Shown piece by piece: positions 15,086-25,379 of a stretch of DNA of 49,020 nucleotides (the stretch's first letter is position 1; every line of letters begins with the position of its first letter). The DNA is from Ligilactobacillus murinus DSM 20452 = NBRC 14221 (GTDB taxonomy: Bacteria > Bacillota > Bacilli > Lactobacillales > Lactobacillaceae), in the NCBI RefSeq assembly GCF_001591685.1, contig NZ_BCVJ01000008.1, positions 1 to 49,020 on the forward strand. Reading direction: 5' to 3'. The position numbers were made by a program, and so were the translations under genes. The notes under the pieces are model-generated. The model was not told the origin of the DNA. It ran no database searches and saw only the letters and a program-made list of their open reading frames with translations.

Positions 15086-16030
15086 TCAATTTTTAACTTC
15101 TTTAGTAATATATTTATGAAATTTTTTATACTGTATAATCCCTTGGAAATCTCCATATATTATTTGTTTAGCGATTTTGAGTCTAGATTTTTTTTTCATT
15201 CCCCGAATTATTGTTCTAATATCTACTAATATCTTTCTTACTCCTGCACATTTACCATTATAGTATATAGTATTTATCAATTGATTCCTAAACATATAGT
15301 GATACATTTCTAACCTAACAAAATTATCCTCATTAAGAATATTTAAATTTCGTGGATTCTTTCTTTTATGGGTTACAATGCTATTTCCAACCATATATGC
15401 ATTTCCCGCATACCTCACCATTCTTTCAGTATACTCAGAATCATCTCCCCAAATAAAATATTCTTTGCAAGGCAAACCTACCCTTTTTATAGCATCACCA
15501 CTTATTAAAATAGATACAAATGTTGCTTTTTTTATACTAACAATCCCATTCTTTAAAAATTTATACCAATACAAGTACCCATTAGCAGCTGCTCTATTAT
15601 CAATTTCAGGTACATTCATAACTTCTCCATTCTCACCGTATACTGAACTTGCTAGAAAAGAGACTTTTTCTTCTGTATTATCATTAATAACCTCATTAGC
15701 ATCTAATAATTCTTTTAGGGCATTTTTTTGTGGAATCGTATCATCATCCATCAACCAAACCCAATTATATTCCTTATCTTTTACCCGTTTCAAACCCTCG
15801 TAGAATCCACCAGCACCACCAATGTTAGAAGAAAGCTTTATGTAGTTTATAGATTTTTCCCTTAAAATTCCATCCATCTCTAAAAATTTTTCTGTACCAT
15901 CTGTACTATTATTATCTATCACTAATATTTCTACTAATTCAATTGACTGTTCCAATAGAGCACGAAGACATTCAATCAATAACTCCTTTCTATTGTACGT
16001 AACTACAATGGCTACTACTTTTGAAATCAC
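15086..16030 (-). CDS. GT2 glycosyltransferase, galactofuranosyltransferase-like
   Basis: About 314 residues. VVAIVVTYNRKE, VIDNNSTDGT, NIGGAGGFYEG, WLMDDDTIP and YFIWGDDSEY are the pattern of GlfT-type and rhamnosyl GT2 enzymes, with DDD as the metal-binding motif and WGDDSE as the likely catalytic-base region. Galactofuranose transfer would need the UDP-Galp mutase encoded at 40538, in another cluster. GTG at 16030 is 10 bases after AAGGAGG; the upstream GTG at 16039 is too close to it. AT-rich codon use is like its neighbours. Confidence 0.82.
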   Translation of the reverse strand: MISKVVAIVVTYNRKELLIECLRALLEQSIELVEILVIDNNSTDGTEKFLEMDGILREKSINYIKLSSNIGGAGGFYEGLKRVKDKEYNWVWLMDDDTIPQKNALKELLDANEVINDNTEEKVSFLASSVYGENGEVMNVPEIDNRAAANGYLYWYKFLKNGIVSIKKATFVSILISGDAIKRVGLPCKEYFIWGDDSEYTERMVRYAGNAYMVGNSIVTHKRKNPRNLNILNEDNFVRLEMYHYMFRNQLINTIYYNGKCAGVRKILVDIRTIIRGMKKKSRLKIAKQIIYGDFQGIIQYKKFHKYITKEVKN

Positions 16031-16049
16031 TAAATTCACTCCTCCTTAA

Positions 16050-17264
16050 CTAGTCTCGATTAAATATATCTCTTGTATAAACTTTATCAGAAACATCATC
16101 TAAATCTGATGTATATCTATTAGCAATAATTACGTCTGATATAGTTTTAAATTCACCTAAATCGTTAACAAGCTTATCTCCAAAGAAGCTAGCATTATCT
16201 CCCAAAGAAGGCTCATAGATAATTATTTCTCCTCCCTTATTTTTAATTCGTTTCATAATACCTTGAATCGAACTATGACGAAAATTATCACTATTAGATT
16301 TCATCGTTAAACGATAAACTCCTACAACGATCTTATTTTTATTATAACTACCACCATAATTTGCCTTTTTTAAGACCTGTTCAGCAATAAAGTCTTTGCG
16401 AGTAATATTTGCTTTCACTATTGCCGCAATTAAATCTTCAGGAACATCTTGATAATTTGCCAGTAATTGCTTTGTGTCTTTAGGTAAACAATACCCACCA
16501 TAGCCAAAAGAAGGATTATTGTAGTGTGTACCGATTCTGGGATCCAGTCCTACACCCTCAATTATTTTTTTAGTATCTAATCCTTTTAATTCAGCATATG
16601 TATCCAATTCATTAAAATAACTCACTCTTAGTGCTAAATATGTATTAGCAAAAAGCTTTACCGCCTCAGCTTCCGTAAATCCCATAATTAACGTTGGAAT
16701 ATTTTTATCTATTGCACCATCTTCTAGTAATTTTGCAAAAATTTTAGCTTTATTTACTAGTCTTTCATCACTTAAATCCGTCCCCACAACAATTCTTGAG
16801 GGATAGAGGTTATCATACAATGCCTTACTTTCACGTAAAAATTCTGGACTAAAAATAATATTATTATTAGCGGTCTTCTTACGAATTCTCTCTGTAAATC
16901 CAACTGGAATTGTTGATTTTATGACTATAGTAGCGGTTGAACTTGCTTTTTTAACTTTTTCAATTACACTTTCTACAGCCGAAGTATCAAAAAAATTTTT
17001 TTCAGCATCATAATTAGTTGGCGTTGCAATAATAACAAAATCAGCATCTTGATACGCTTTACTTGCATCAGTAGTAGCTACCAACGACAGTTCTTTATTA
17101 GCCAAAAAATCTTCAATCTCTCTATCAACAATTGGTGATTTTTTATTATTAATCAATTCGACTCTTTCAGGAATTATATCAACTGCAATAACTTCATTGT
17201 GCTGGGCCAATAAAGTTGCCATGCTTAATCCTACATATCCAGTACCCGCTACCGCTACCTTCAT
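16050..17264 (-). CDS. ugd: UDP-glucose/UDP-sugar 6-dehydrogenase
   Basis: A 404-residue NAD-dependent dehydrogenase making UDP-glucuronate (or a related uronate) for the polysaccharide. The N-terminal Rossmann motif is AGTGYVGLS, the middle domain has KSTIPVGFT and FSPEFLRES, and the catalytic Cys259 lies in [10 protein letters not shown]. GlcA would give the polymer a negative charge. It has the usual place between GT genes in capsule operons. Confidence 0.93.
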   Translation of the reverse strand: MKVAVAGTGYVGLSMATLLAQHNEVIAVDIIPERVELINNKKSPIVDREIEDFLANKELSLVATTDASKAYQDADFVIIATPTNYDAEKNFFDTSAVESVIEKVKKASSTATIVIKSTIPVGFTERIRKKTANNNIIFSPEFLRESKALYDNLYPSRIVVGTDLSDERLVNKAKIFAKLLEDGAIDKNIPTLIMGFTEAEAVKLFANTYLALRVSYFNELDTYAELKGLDTKKIIEGVGLDPRIGTHYNNPSFGYGGYCLPKDTKQLLANYQDVPEDLIAAIVKANITRKDFIAEQVLKKANYGGSYNKNKIVVGVYRLTMKSNSDNFRHSSIQGIMKRIKNKGGEIIIYEPSLGDNASFFGDKLVNDLGEFKTISDVIIANRYTSDLDDVSDKVYTRDIFNRD

Positions 17265-17294
17265 TATTATATTCCTCCAATAATTTTATCCACA

Positions 17295-18383
17295 CTATTT
17301 ACCTGTCAAACTATTTCTTAGATACACATCCAGTCTCTGTGCCTCAATATTTATATCATATCCATACTCTTTTAATATCTGTATGCTCTTTTTTTCCCGC
17401 ATAGTATTTTCCATGCTTAGTATTTCCCTAGCCCATTTTTCGGAACTATCATTTAAACCTACAAAATAAACATTTTCTATTTTTTTTGTTTCTATAGACA
17501 CAGTATCAGAAAACACACAAGGAACTCCGCTACATTGAGCCTCAATAGCAGATAAACACAATCCTTCATATAAAGAAGGAAGCACAAAAACATCCATTGC
17601 TTGTATATATTCTGCCACATTATCTATGGCCCCAGTAAAAATAACATTTTTCTCAATACCATAGTTTTTAACTTTTTCTTTGATTTTACTAAGTAGTATC
17701 CCATCTCCTATCAATATAAGTTTGGCATCTTTGTTCTCAGATACAATCACCTTAAAAATATCAATTAACTGATCGTGATTTTTCTGTTTATCAAAACGAC
17801 CTATATGTCCAATCACAAAGTTGTCATCAGTAATATCGTTGTTCTTCCGAATTTTGTATCGTATATAACTGTTATACTTAAACTTTTGTAAATCAATTGC
17901 ATTATTAAACACTTCAAATGGATGATCACCATATAAAGACTTTCCAGCTTCTATCCCACAAGCTAAATAGTCTGTCGAAAATAGCTGAGTTGCCTTGGCT
18001 AATACTCTATTAAAAATAGTTGGTGAGACTACTAAGTGTGAATGACTAATTCGCGTTCTTATACCACACAACTTTGCTATACAAAACGGAAAACAGTTGG
18101 TTAATGTCATATGTCCATAAGCAATATCATATTTTTTTCTTCGAAAAATATGATACATTGATAACAGATTCTTCAAAATAGATTCTTTTTTACTTGGAAT
18201 TAACAATACTCTCATTCCAGCCGACTCATACCTTCTACGTAGCTTATCTGATTCAACATTTAATGTAATCACATCTATATCATAGTCTTCTCTATATTTC
18301 ATATGACTAAAATAATCTATAACAACTTGTCCAGCACCACCAGATAATCCGTGTAAAAACACTGCAATTTTTATTTTTTCCAT
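17295..18383 (-). CDS. GT4 glycosyltransferase
   Basis: A 362-residue GT-B enzyme. The N-domain begins VFLHGLSGGAGQVV; the C-domain has IGHIGRFDKQKNHDQLI, LIGDG, VIFTGAIDNVAEYI and the EX7E donor-binding motif in YEGLCLSAIEAQ. Retaining transfer of a nucleotide sugar to the lipid-linked repeat is expected. It is followed by the ugd gene after 30 bases. The second GT4 at 20560 has the same C-domain pattern, suggesting an old duplication within the locus. Confidence 0.9.
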   Translation of the reverse strand: MEKIKIAVFLHGLSGGAGQVVIDYFSHMKYREDYDIDVITLNVESDKLRRRYESAGMRVLLIPSKKESILKNLLSMYHIFRRKKYDIAYGHMTLTNCFPFCIAKLCGIRTRISHSHLVVSPTIFNRVLAKATQLFSTDYLACGIEAGKSLYGDHPFEVFNNAIDLQKFKYNSYIRYKIRKNNDITDDNFVIGHIGRFDKQKNHDQLIDIFKVIVSENKDAKLILIGDGILLSKIKEKVKNYGIEKNVIFTGAIDNVAEYIQAMDVFVLPSLYEGLCLSAIEAQCSGVPCVFSDTVSIETKKIENVYFVGLNDSSEKWAREILSMENTMREKKSIQILKEYGYDINIEAQRLDVYLRNSLTGK

Positions 18384-18400
18384 CGTATCTCCCGTGTTCC

Positions 18401-19576
18401 TTAGTTAAAATTCAAAATATATGGAACAGTCTCACCAGAATTTTGTACTCCATAAATAATAATCCAATATGTGATTAGATATATATATATTAATAATTTT
18501 GTTACTAGTGTATCTCTATATCTACCTATTTTCACATAATACCTGTTCCCTATATATGGAACAGCTAATAAAAACAAAAAATCAAAATATTGAGTAACTC
18601 GGCCCAAATACACATATTTCAAGTTAAAACCACTTAAAACAGTTGTGAATGCTACTATTAGTCTAAATCCATTATATCTCTGACTATCTCTACTACCACC
18701 AATATTATTTTTTGCTGTTAAATATAAAATTAGTATCGGTAAACAAAATAATAAGTGTGCAAAAAAGCCCCCCCTAATATTTGAATTCATCAAATAATCA
18801 GAATATCGTTCATTCAACATTCCAATATTTAAAGCAAGCACTGTTAATTTTTCAGAAAACACAATGAACAGTATACATACACTTAATACAAATACATTCA
18901 GTAATTTTTCTCTATTATTCGCAATCCAGTATAGTGGATAGATAATAATTGCTATCATTGCAGTACTATGAAAACCACTTGCAATCAAAATAATTAACAA
19001 ATACTTCCATAATTTCTTTTCAGTAACATAGTTAAATCCCCATACAATAACTATCATTGCTAAACTTTGTCTTAATATATTCAATGTTAAATTGAAAAAT
19101 AAAAAATAGTATGTTGACATTCCTAACACTATATCGATCCTGTTCTTGCGTAGTGTCATCAAGACTAGCGCAGTTTCAACAAAACTATACCAGAAATAAA
19201 AAATATGAACATTAGATGTAAATCTAGATACTACATAATTAAACGTTGCATACAACACACCTATTGAACTATTATTAGCCCATTCCAAATAATTCCAAAA
19301 ATTATTTGATAGTATCGCATTGTGGAACCAAATATTTCCATACACTAAAACATCAGTTCCAATTGTATAATCTCTATATCCCGCTAAGAAACTAGGAAGC
19401 AATATAGCAAGTAAATATATCCCACCTATCGTTGTCATTTTGATGATACTTGGTACATAGAACACTGCGTTTCCCACCAATACTGCAGTTTTTTTTAAAT
19501 TTTTTTCCACATCTAATTGCTCGCCTATGTAGATAAAAAACAATGAGCAAATAAACATCAAAATATAAATGATCAC
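18401..19576 (-). CDS. EpsG-family polysaccharide polymerase (Wzy-like)
   Basis: A 391-residue protein with about eleven membrane segments and the EpsG family pattern: AGYRDYTIGTDVLVYGNIWFHNA after the second segment, NLTLNILRQSLAMIVI in the middle and an ASGFHSTAMIAIIIYPLYW motif. EpsG proteins polymerise lipid-linked repeat units at the outer membrane face of the cytoplasmic membrane. No flippase gene was found in this cluster; the nearest is at 39105. It lies 13 bases after the GT2 gene. Confidence 0.88.
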   Translation of the reverse strand: MIIYILMFICSLFFIYIGEQLDVEKNLKKTAVLVGNAVFYVPSIIKMTTIGGIYLLAILLPSFLAGYRDYTIGTDVLVYGNIWFHNAILSNNFWNYLEWANNSSIGVLYATFNYVVSRFTSNVHIFYFWYSFVETALVLMTLRKNRIDIVLGMSTYYFLFFNLTLNILRQSLAMIVIVWGFNYVTEKKLWKYLLIILIASGFHSTAMIAIIIYPLYWIANNREKLLNVFVLSVCILFIVFSEKLTVLALNIGMLNERYSDYLMNSNIRGGFFAHLLFCLPILILYLTAKNNIGGSRDSQRYNGFRLIVAFTTVLSGFNLKYVYLGRVTQYFDFLFLLAVPYIGNRYYVKIGRYRDTLVTKLLIYIYLITYWIIIYGVQNSGETVPYILNFN

Positions 19577-19589
19577 TCGCTAACATCCC

Positions 19590-20573
19590 CTATCTATTTT
19601 TCATCATACGACTATATAACTTTGATACATATAAAGATTTACATGTTAATTTTATTTTACATGTAAAATATCGTTTTTTATAATTAGGAAAGTTTACACT
19701 TTTTTTTATTCCTTGTGACATTATTCTTTTTAAGAAATATGAAAAATATGACACTATAAATCTCCTCTGTGCTCTATCCTGGAAGTACTTTTGTTTTTCC
19801 ATTTGACGATTGTAATGCTCAAACTCTATGCATTGTATATACTTTACGTATAATTTCTCTCTATTCATTAAAATATAATAATTTCGTATATTTTTAAATG
19901 AATTCACAATATCCAAAATCTTAAGAGATGGCTTATGACTCATACTACTAGATAGAATTCGCCAACTATAAACCACATTACTTAATAGTGCTACATTTTT
20001 ACAAAATAACAAATATTTTAGATAAAAATTAATATCTTGTCCAATTCTAACGTTCCCCCAAGATATACCATTTCTCCTAATTATTTCCAATTTATAAAGT
20101 TTATTTGGTGGATTTGGAACTTTATCAACCAGATTCATTGGATTCTTTTCTATATAACTTTTTTCTATAAAATCATCACTTTTATTAATTAACTTACCTG
20201 ATTTATCCACCAAAATATGATTCCCTATCACTAAATCAACTTGATACTCTTCCATACTTTCAACCATCAAATCAATTGCTCCTGCTTCCAGAATATCATC
20301 TGCATCAACAAATATAATATATTGGCCAGTAGCTAAATCCATTCCTCTATTTCTTGCAACGGACGCATTCATATTTGCTTGATATTCAACAACTATTCTC
20401 GAATCTTCTTTTGATAATTTACTCAATTTTTTACGTGAACCGTCAATTGATCCATCATCAATAATAATTATCTCCAGCTCACTTTTATTTTTTTTTATTG
20501 ATTCTAAACATAATTCAATATATCTTTCAGCATTATAATTGGGTATAATTACACTAACTTTACTCACAATCAT
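19590..20573 (-). CDS. GT2 glycosyltransferase
   Basis: A 327-residue GT-A enzyme: VSVIIPNYNAERYIELCLESI, IIDDGSIDGS, RNRGMDLATGQYIIFVDADD with the DxD metal site, and a GQDINFYLKYL region. It ends in a basic C-terminus that may contact the membrane. The ATG overlaps the end of the upstream GT4 gene by 14 bases and follows GGGGAATA, so the two are translationally coupled. The sugar is not predictable. Confidence 0.9.
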   Translation of the reverse strand: MIVSKVSVIIPNYNAERYIELCLESIKKNKSELEIIIIDDGSIDGSRKKLSKLSKEDSRIVVEYQANMNASVARNRGMDLATGQYIIFVDADDILEAGAIDLMVESMEEYQVDLVIGNHILVDKSGKLINKSDDFIEKSYIEKNPMNLVDKVPNPPNKLYKLEIIRRNGISWGNVRIGQDINFYLKYLLFCKNVALLSNVVYSWRILSSSMSHKPSLKILDIVNSFKNIRNYYILMNREKLYVKYIQCIEFEHYNRQMEKQKYFQDRAQRRFIVSYFSYFLKRIMSQGIKKSVNFPNYKKRYFTCKIKLTCKSLYVSKLYSRMMKNR

Positions 20574-21663
20574 TATTCCCCACTAGTATCTTATTGTATA
20601 ATTGTCTTATTTTAATTCTTGTTTGACTAATGTCATATCCATTTTCCCTTATTTGTTCAATCGATTCATGGTTAACTTTCCCTACAGATTTTTTTATATG
20701 GTTTATCCACTGTTCCTGATTAGCTAACCTCAAATATTCAATATTTGAGGTTAGCTTCAGTTCGATTGAAACTGCATCTGATACGAGAACAGGAATCCCC
20801 ATAGCTTGAGCTTCAATCCCAGCAATAGGTAACCCTTCGAACAATGATGGCATTACAAATATATCTACCGCTTGTAAATAGTCATTCACATTTTGTACAG
20901 CTCCCGTAAATATTATCCGCTCTAAAACTTTTCTCCTTTTTGCACTACTAATTAAAGTGTTTCTTAGCTTACCATCACCAATAATAATCAACTTAAATTT
21001 TTCATCAAGTTTCTCAAGCAATTCTATAAGATATTCTTGATTCTTCTGTTTAGTTAATCTACCAACATTTCCAATTAATATATCATCACTATCTAAACTA
21101 TATTTTCTTCGTATTTTCTCTCTAATTATTTTATTTCTAGCGTATTGCTCCAGTTTTATCCCATTCGGAATAATCAATACTTGATCAGCAATATCTGTAT
21201 TGAATATCCATTTTGCTGCTTTTCTAGAACATGCCACTCTTCGTATATTCATACTTTTGAGTAACCACCTATTGATATAATGCAAAAATTTCAAATTTCC
21301 CTTAGTAGGAGCCGTATTATGTGCATGAACAATAACTCGGCTACCATTGATCTTATATGCAATAATTATTGGAATAATATTTACTAAAGAATTTTTATGA
21401 ATATGTATAATATCGTAATTATTGCTCCTTATTATACGTATAATTTCCATTACATATAGATATATATTTTTAGGTGATGGTATATGATAAATCTTTGAAT
21501 TTTGTTCTCTCAACTTCTCCTCAAATGGTATTTTATCTCGACTAGTCGTTATAACATCAAACCTAATATCATTTGAATCCATATTTTTATACATATTCAT
21601 AATAAAAGTTTCAATTCCACCTATATTATCTGTCATCTCAAAGTGTAATATTCTTCTAACCAT
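20560..21663 (-). CDS. GT4 glycosyltransferase
   Basis: A 367-residue GT-B enzyme similar to EpsF/CpsF types. The N-domain has MTDNIGGIETFIMNMYKNM and VHAHNTAPT; the C-domain has GNVGRLTKQKNQEYLIELL, IIGDGKL, IIFTGAVQNVNDYLQAVDIFVMPS and the EX7E motif in FEGLPIAGIEAQ. It is the first transferase after the regulatory trio, and with the priming enzyme lost downstream it probably acts early in repeat-unit assembly. Confidence 0.9.
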   Translation of the reverse strand: MVRRILHFEMTDNIGGIETFIMNMYKNMDSNDIRFDVITTSRDKIPFEEKLREQNSKIYHIPSPKNIYLYVMEIIRIIRSNNYDIIHIHKNSLVNIIPIIIAYKINGSRVIVHAHNTAPTKGNLKFLHYINRWLLKSMNIRRVACSRKAAKWIFNTDIADQVLIIPNGIKLEQYARNKIIREKIRRKYSLDSDDILIGNVGRLTKQKNQEYLIELLEKLDEKFKLIIIGDGKLRNTLISSAKRRKVLERIIFTGAVQNVNDYLQAVDIFVMPSLFEGLPIAGIEAQAMGIPVLVSDAVSIELKLTSNIEYLRLANQEQWINHIKKSVGKVNHESIEQIRENGYDISQTRIKIRQLYNKILVGNNDCE

Positions 21664-21749
21664 GTATGATATGCCTCCACTATCCCAAATAATTCTACAT
21701 TCAAATCAATATATTTGACATTATTCTATATCTATAAACAACTACTCTA

Positions 21750-22523
21750 CTAAAATATATAGAAACGTTTCTTTCTCTTAATAATCGGGCTATATGGTTG
21801 TTGAACTATTTCAATGCCGTTAAGTAAACATTCTGCATTGTTCTTAAAAAATTGACTTTGTTGCCTACCAAATTCTTTAGCAATTTCATTTATTGATTCC
21901 CTTAAGACAAAATTTCGTCCGGGTAACACATGTGCATCCGAAGCAACGACATGAATCAAGCCATGAGAAATCAAACTTCTCGAAATATTTGCTACATGTT
22001 CTCCAAAACCTCCTATATAACTAGTTGCTGTTAATTGTGCCAAAGCTCCTTTTTGTATAAGATTATATAAAATATTTTGATCACTTTGAATTTTTAAATT
22101 ACGCTCTGGATGAACTATTACAGGCGTTGTCCCCCTTTTCCTTAGCTCAAAAATAATCCTATCAGTATACGCCGGCACATCCCCGTGAGGTAACTCTAGT
22201 AATATGTAGTTCTTCTTAATATCTGTACCTAAAAAATCATCATAGTTACTCAACAAGTTACCATTTATATGAATTTCTTGTCCCGGAAAAACTTTTAAAG
22301 GTATTTTTCTCTCACACAAGGCAGCCTGAAATTCTGCAGTCTTTTCAATAACTGCTTTATGATGGTTAACATAATTTTTATCCAAATGGTGTGGTGTAGC
22401 TAAAATATGTGTTACCCCATCAGCTACAGCTTGACATGCTAGCTGTAGCGAGTGTTCTAAATCCGGAGAGCCGTCATCTACTCCCGGTAAAATATGACAA
22501 TGTAAATCAACTAGATTAGGCAT
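21750..22523 (-). CDS. wzh: CpsB/Wzh-type PHP-domain tyrosine phosphatase
   Basis: About 257 residues with the PHP metal centre DLHCHILPGVDDG (residues 6-18), ATPHH, EIHING, HPERN and ASDAHVLPGR. It removes phosphate from the tyrosine kinase encoded next to it, controlling polymer length and export. Of two in-frame ATGs, the second at 22523 sits 6 bases after AAGGAAG and gives MPNLVDLHCH, the normal family start. Confidence 0.93.
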   Translation of the reverse strand: MPNLVDLHCHILPGVDDGSPDLEHSLQLACQAVADGVTHILATPHHLDKNYVNHHKAVIEKTAEFQAALCERKIPLKVFPGQEIHINGNLLSNYDDFLGTDIKKNYILLELPHGDVPAYTDRIIFELRKRGTTPVIVHPERNLKIQSDQNILYNLIQKGALAQLTATSYIGGFGEHVANISRSLISHGLIHVVASDAHVLPGRNFVLRESINEIAKEFGRQQSQFFKNNAECLLNGIEIVQQPYSPIIKRKKRFYIF

Positions 22524-22534
22524 ACACATCTTCC

Positions 22535-23260
22535 TTATCTTTTATCATTTTTCCCGTAATATCCATAATAGCCATTCGACTCCCCAACGACATCATTTAA
22601 AATAGTCCCAATAATTTTCCCATTAACATGTTTAATTAATTCAACAGCTTGCTTAACAGCCTCTTTTTCCGTCTTATTTACCCTAACTACAATAATCGTA
22701 CCATCTACTTTTGTTGATAAAATCTGTGCATCAGTAACGGATAGTACTGGGGGAGCATCATAGATAATTAAATCAAACGCATCTTCCAGCATTTTTATCA
22801 ACTTTTCCATTTTTTTTGACCCAATTAACTCTGATGGGTTAGGTGGAATAGGACCACTTGGAATAATATACAATTTATCAATAGATGTTTTATAAAAAAT
22901 ATCATTTACAGAGACTGATTGCTCAGTTAGATAATTTGTCAAGCCAATCGGATTTATAATATTAAATGTAGCTTCAATAGTTGGTCTACGTAAATCAGAG
23001 TCTATAAGCAATACTTTTTTACCTTGTCTTGCAAATGAGACCGCTAAATTTGCTGCTATCGTTGATTTTCCTTCGGAAGCCGAAGAAGATGTCAATACAA
23101 TTGATTTTAATTGTTTATCTATATTTGAAAATTCAATATTCGTTCGAATTGTATTAAATTGTTCAGTATTTGTAGAATTAGGCGCCGTTACCGTTATCAT
23201 TCGAACACCGTTTTCCATGCTATTAACATCCAGTTGCTTTTTTGTTTTAAAAAATTTCAT
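22535..23260 (-). CDS. wze: CpsD/Wze-type bacterial tyrosine kinase
   Basis: A 241-residue BY-kinase: Walker A SASEGKST (60-67), Walker A' LLIDSDLRRPT, Walker B LIIYDAPPVL, and the C-terminal tyrosine cluster GYYGYYG where it autophosphorylates. It works with the adjacent Wzd membrane protein as its activator. Together with the phosphatase it sets chain length and assembly of capsule or EPS. Confidence 0.95.
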   Translation of the reverse strand: MKFFKTKKQLDVNSMENGVRMITVTAPNSTNTEQFNTIRTNIEFSNIDKQLKSIVLTSSSASEGKSTIAANLAVSFARQGKKVLLIDSDLRRPTIEATFNIINPIGLTNYLTEQSVSVNDIFYKTSIDKLYIIPSGPIPPNPSELIGSKKMEKLIKMLEDAFDLIIYDAPPVLSVTDAQILSTKVDGTIIVVRVNKTEKEAVKQAVELIKHVNGKIIGTILNDVVGESNGYYGYYGKNDKR

Positions 23261-23272
23261 TTGACTCTTCTC

Positions 23273-24031
23273 CTAAATTCGTCGATCTTCTTCATTACTT
23301 GTATCTGTAATAACTTCAACAACACGATAATCCTTATTTCCGTTATTTATGTGGTAAATAAACCCTAAATTTATTAAATCCAATTCTTCCCTTAAAAAAT
23401 TACTATCTTTAACAGTTGTATCTAATAATTCTTTGATCAAGGAAATACAGATCCCAATAAGACTACCTAATAGTAGTCCAATTAATACATTTAATTTTTT
23501 ATTTGGAGAAACAGGTGTTGGGTTTACAGTTGCCTTATTTACAACTGTCACATTGTCAATCTTCATCATTTTTTTTATTTTTTCTGTAAAAATCGTTCCG
23601 ATTTCATTCGCAATATCAGTAGCTATATATGCATTTTTATCAGTTACCGTTACACTAATAACTTGTGAATTTGTCTGATTAGATATATCAACTGAGCTTT
23701 GTAAATCAGATAAATCACCTTGATAATTCACATTTTCACGTATTTTCTTTAAAACGGGTGTTAAAATTATTGATTTTTTTAACACATCCTTGTACGTATT
23801 GATTGCCTGCAAATCTGCTTGTTGTGCTGTATATTGAGTCTGAGTATTTGTATCTTTTTGACTTACTAACAAATCAATTGTAGAACTATATTTTGGAGTT
23901 ACAAAAAAATAAGACACAATTAGCGCAATAACTGTTCCCACAACTGCACACAAAACTATATTTAACAAATTAGCTCTTAAAATTGAAAAAATTCTATTTA
24001 AATCAACTGTATTATTCGTTTGTTCACTCAT
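23273..24031 (-). CDS. wzd: Wzd/CpsC-type chain-length co-polymerase
   Basis: A 252-residue Wzz-domain protein: an N-terminal cytoplasmic stretch, membrane segment 1 (about 20-40, AVVGTVIALIVSYFFV), an extracellular region rich in Gln/Thr (SQKDTNTQTQYTAQQADLQAI), the PTPVSPNKKLN proline motif and membrane segment 2 (about 185-205). The remaining cytoplasmic tail activates the tyrosine kinase. It is the first gene of the AT-rich cps operon, 150 bases after rmlB, preceded by AGGAGAA. Confidence 0.92.
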   Translation of the reverse strand: MSEQTNNTVDLNRIFSILRANLLNIVLCAVVGTVIALIVSYFFVTPKYSSTIDLLVSQKDTNTQTQYTAQQADLQAINTYKDVLKKSIILTPVLKKIRENVNYQGDLSDLQSSVDISNQTNSQVISVTVTDKNAYIATDIANEIGTIFTEKIKKMMKIDNVTVVNKATVNPTPVSPNKKLNVLIGLLLGSLIGICISLIKELLDTTVKDSNFLREELDLINLGFIYHINNGNKDYRVVEVITDTSNEEDRRI

Positions 24032-24181
24032 TAATATTCTCCTAAAAAATTCTTATCTTTTAAACTACTTAGTAATTCACTACATTACATAGTTCAAAAC
24101 TTTTTATTTCCAAATTCAGCTTTTAAAGCTTATTACTAATAAAACTGATACATGCAATTATCACCAACTTCTTACCATTAT

Positions 24182-25168
24182 TTACTTCAAGGCTGCACGT
24201 TCTTTTAGTGGGCGCCACCATTCTTCGTTGTTTAAATACCAATTAACAGTTTCAACGATACCTGTATCAAAAGTATATTTTGGCTTCCAACCGAGTTCAG
24301 TTTCGATCTTTGTTGGATCGATCGCATAACGACGATCGTGTCCCAAACGATCAGCAACATATTCAATTGCATCTTCACCTAAACCAAGTTGTTCAACGAT
24401 CAAGTGTACGATCTCATTATTTGTCCGTTCATTATGTCCCCCGACATTATAAACTTCCCCCTTGCGACCCTTATGTAAAACAAGGTCGATTGCTTGGCAG
24501 TGATCGTAGACATGAAGCCAATCGCGGATATTTTTACCATCCCCATAGATCGGTAATTTCTTACCATCCATCCCATTTGATGTCATCAACGGGATCAATT
24601 TTTCAGGGAATTGGTATGGTCCGTAGTTGTTTGAACAACGTGTGATATTCACATTTAGACCATAAGTTTCATAGTAAGCACGAACTAACAGATCAGCAGA
24701 GGCTTTACTTGCTGAATATGGTGAGTTAGGTGCTAATGGTGTCGTTTCACTGAAGTATCCTTCCTTACCTAAAGTACCATAAACTTCATCAGTCGAAACT
24801 TGCAAATATTTTTCTAAGCCCATTGTCTTAGCTACGTGTAAGAGTGCTAACGTACCTTGCACATTTGTTTCTACAAAAACTTCTGGATGTAAGATCGAAC
24901 GGTCAACATGGCTTTCAGCCGCAAAGTTTACGATCGTATCGATATCGTGTTCTTTAACTAAATGTTCGACCAATTCACGGTTTGTAATATTGCCGTGAAC
25001 AAAGATATGATTAAGGTTGTCCTTTAGATCATCTAAATTATGAATATTACCAGCATAGGTCAACAGATCTAAGTTAACGATCTTATATTCAGGATATTTT
25101 TCGAGCATGTAGCGGACAAAGTTACTACCGATAAAACCGGCACCGCCTGTTACAAGTAAGTTTTTCAT
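24182..25168 (-). CDS. rmlB: dTDP-glucose 4,6-dehydratase
   Basis: A 328-residue extended SDR. GGAGFIGSN at residues 8-16, NFAAESHVDRS, STDEVYG and the catalytic Tyr151/Lys155 (YSASK) are present. It converts dTDP-glucose to the 4-keto-6-deoxy intermediate of dTDP-rhamnose. The partners rmlA, rmlC and rmlD are not in the window, so it is an orphan copy here. Its base composition, with many GATC tetramers, is like the core genes and unlike the AT-rich cps genes on either side. AAAGGA precedes the ATG, and a small AACGC/GCGTT hairpin (25189-25203) lies in the leader. Confidence 0.95.
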   Translation of the reverse strand: MKNLLVTGGAGFIGSNFVRYMLEKYPEYKIVNLDLLTYAGNIHNLDDLKDNLNHIFVHGNITNRELVEHLVKEHDIDTIVNFAAESHVDRSILHPEVFVETNVQGTLALLHVAKTMGLEKYLQVSTDEVYGTLGKEGYFSETTPLAPNSPYSASKASADLLVRAYYETYGLNVNITRCSNNYGPYQFPEKLIPLMTSNGMDGKKLPIYGDGKNIRDWLHVYDHCQAIDLVLHKGRKGEVYNVGGHNERTNNEIVHLIVEQLGLGEDAIEYVADRLGHDRRYAIDPTKIETELGWKPKYTFDTGIVETVNWYLNNEEWWRPLKERAALK

Positions 25169-25379
25169 CAGGTTAGTCCTTTCTATGCAACGCTTTTAGC
25201 GTTCCCACCAGTATTAAGTTAGCACGCAGTCCTTTACTCTAGAAATCCTCATTCTTTTTATGCATATAAATCATATAATAAGTCTCTAAAATAACATCAC
25301 ACTTCTTTATCCTTATAACTTTTTTAGTCTGTTTCTTTTTTTTACAAATATAATCTAATAATCTTGTGTAATACTACAT

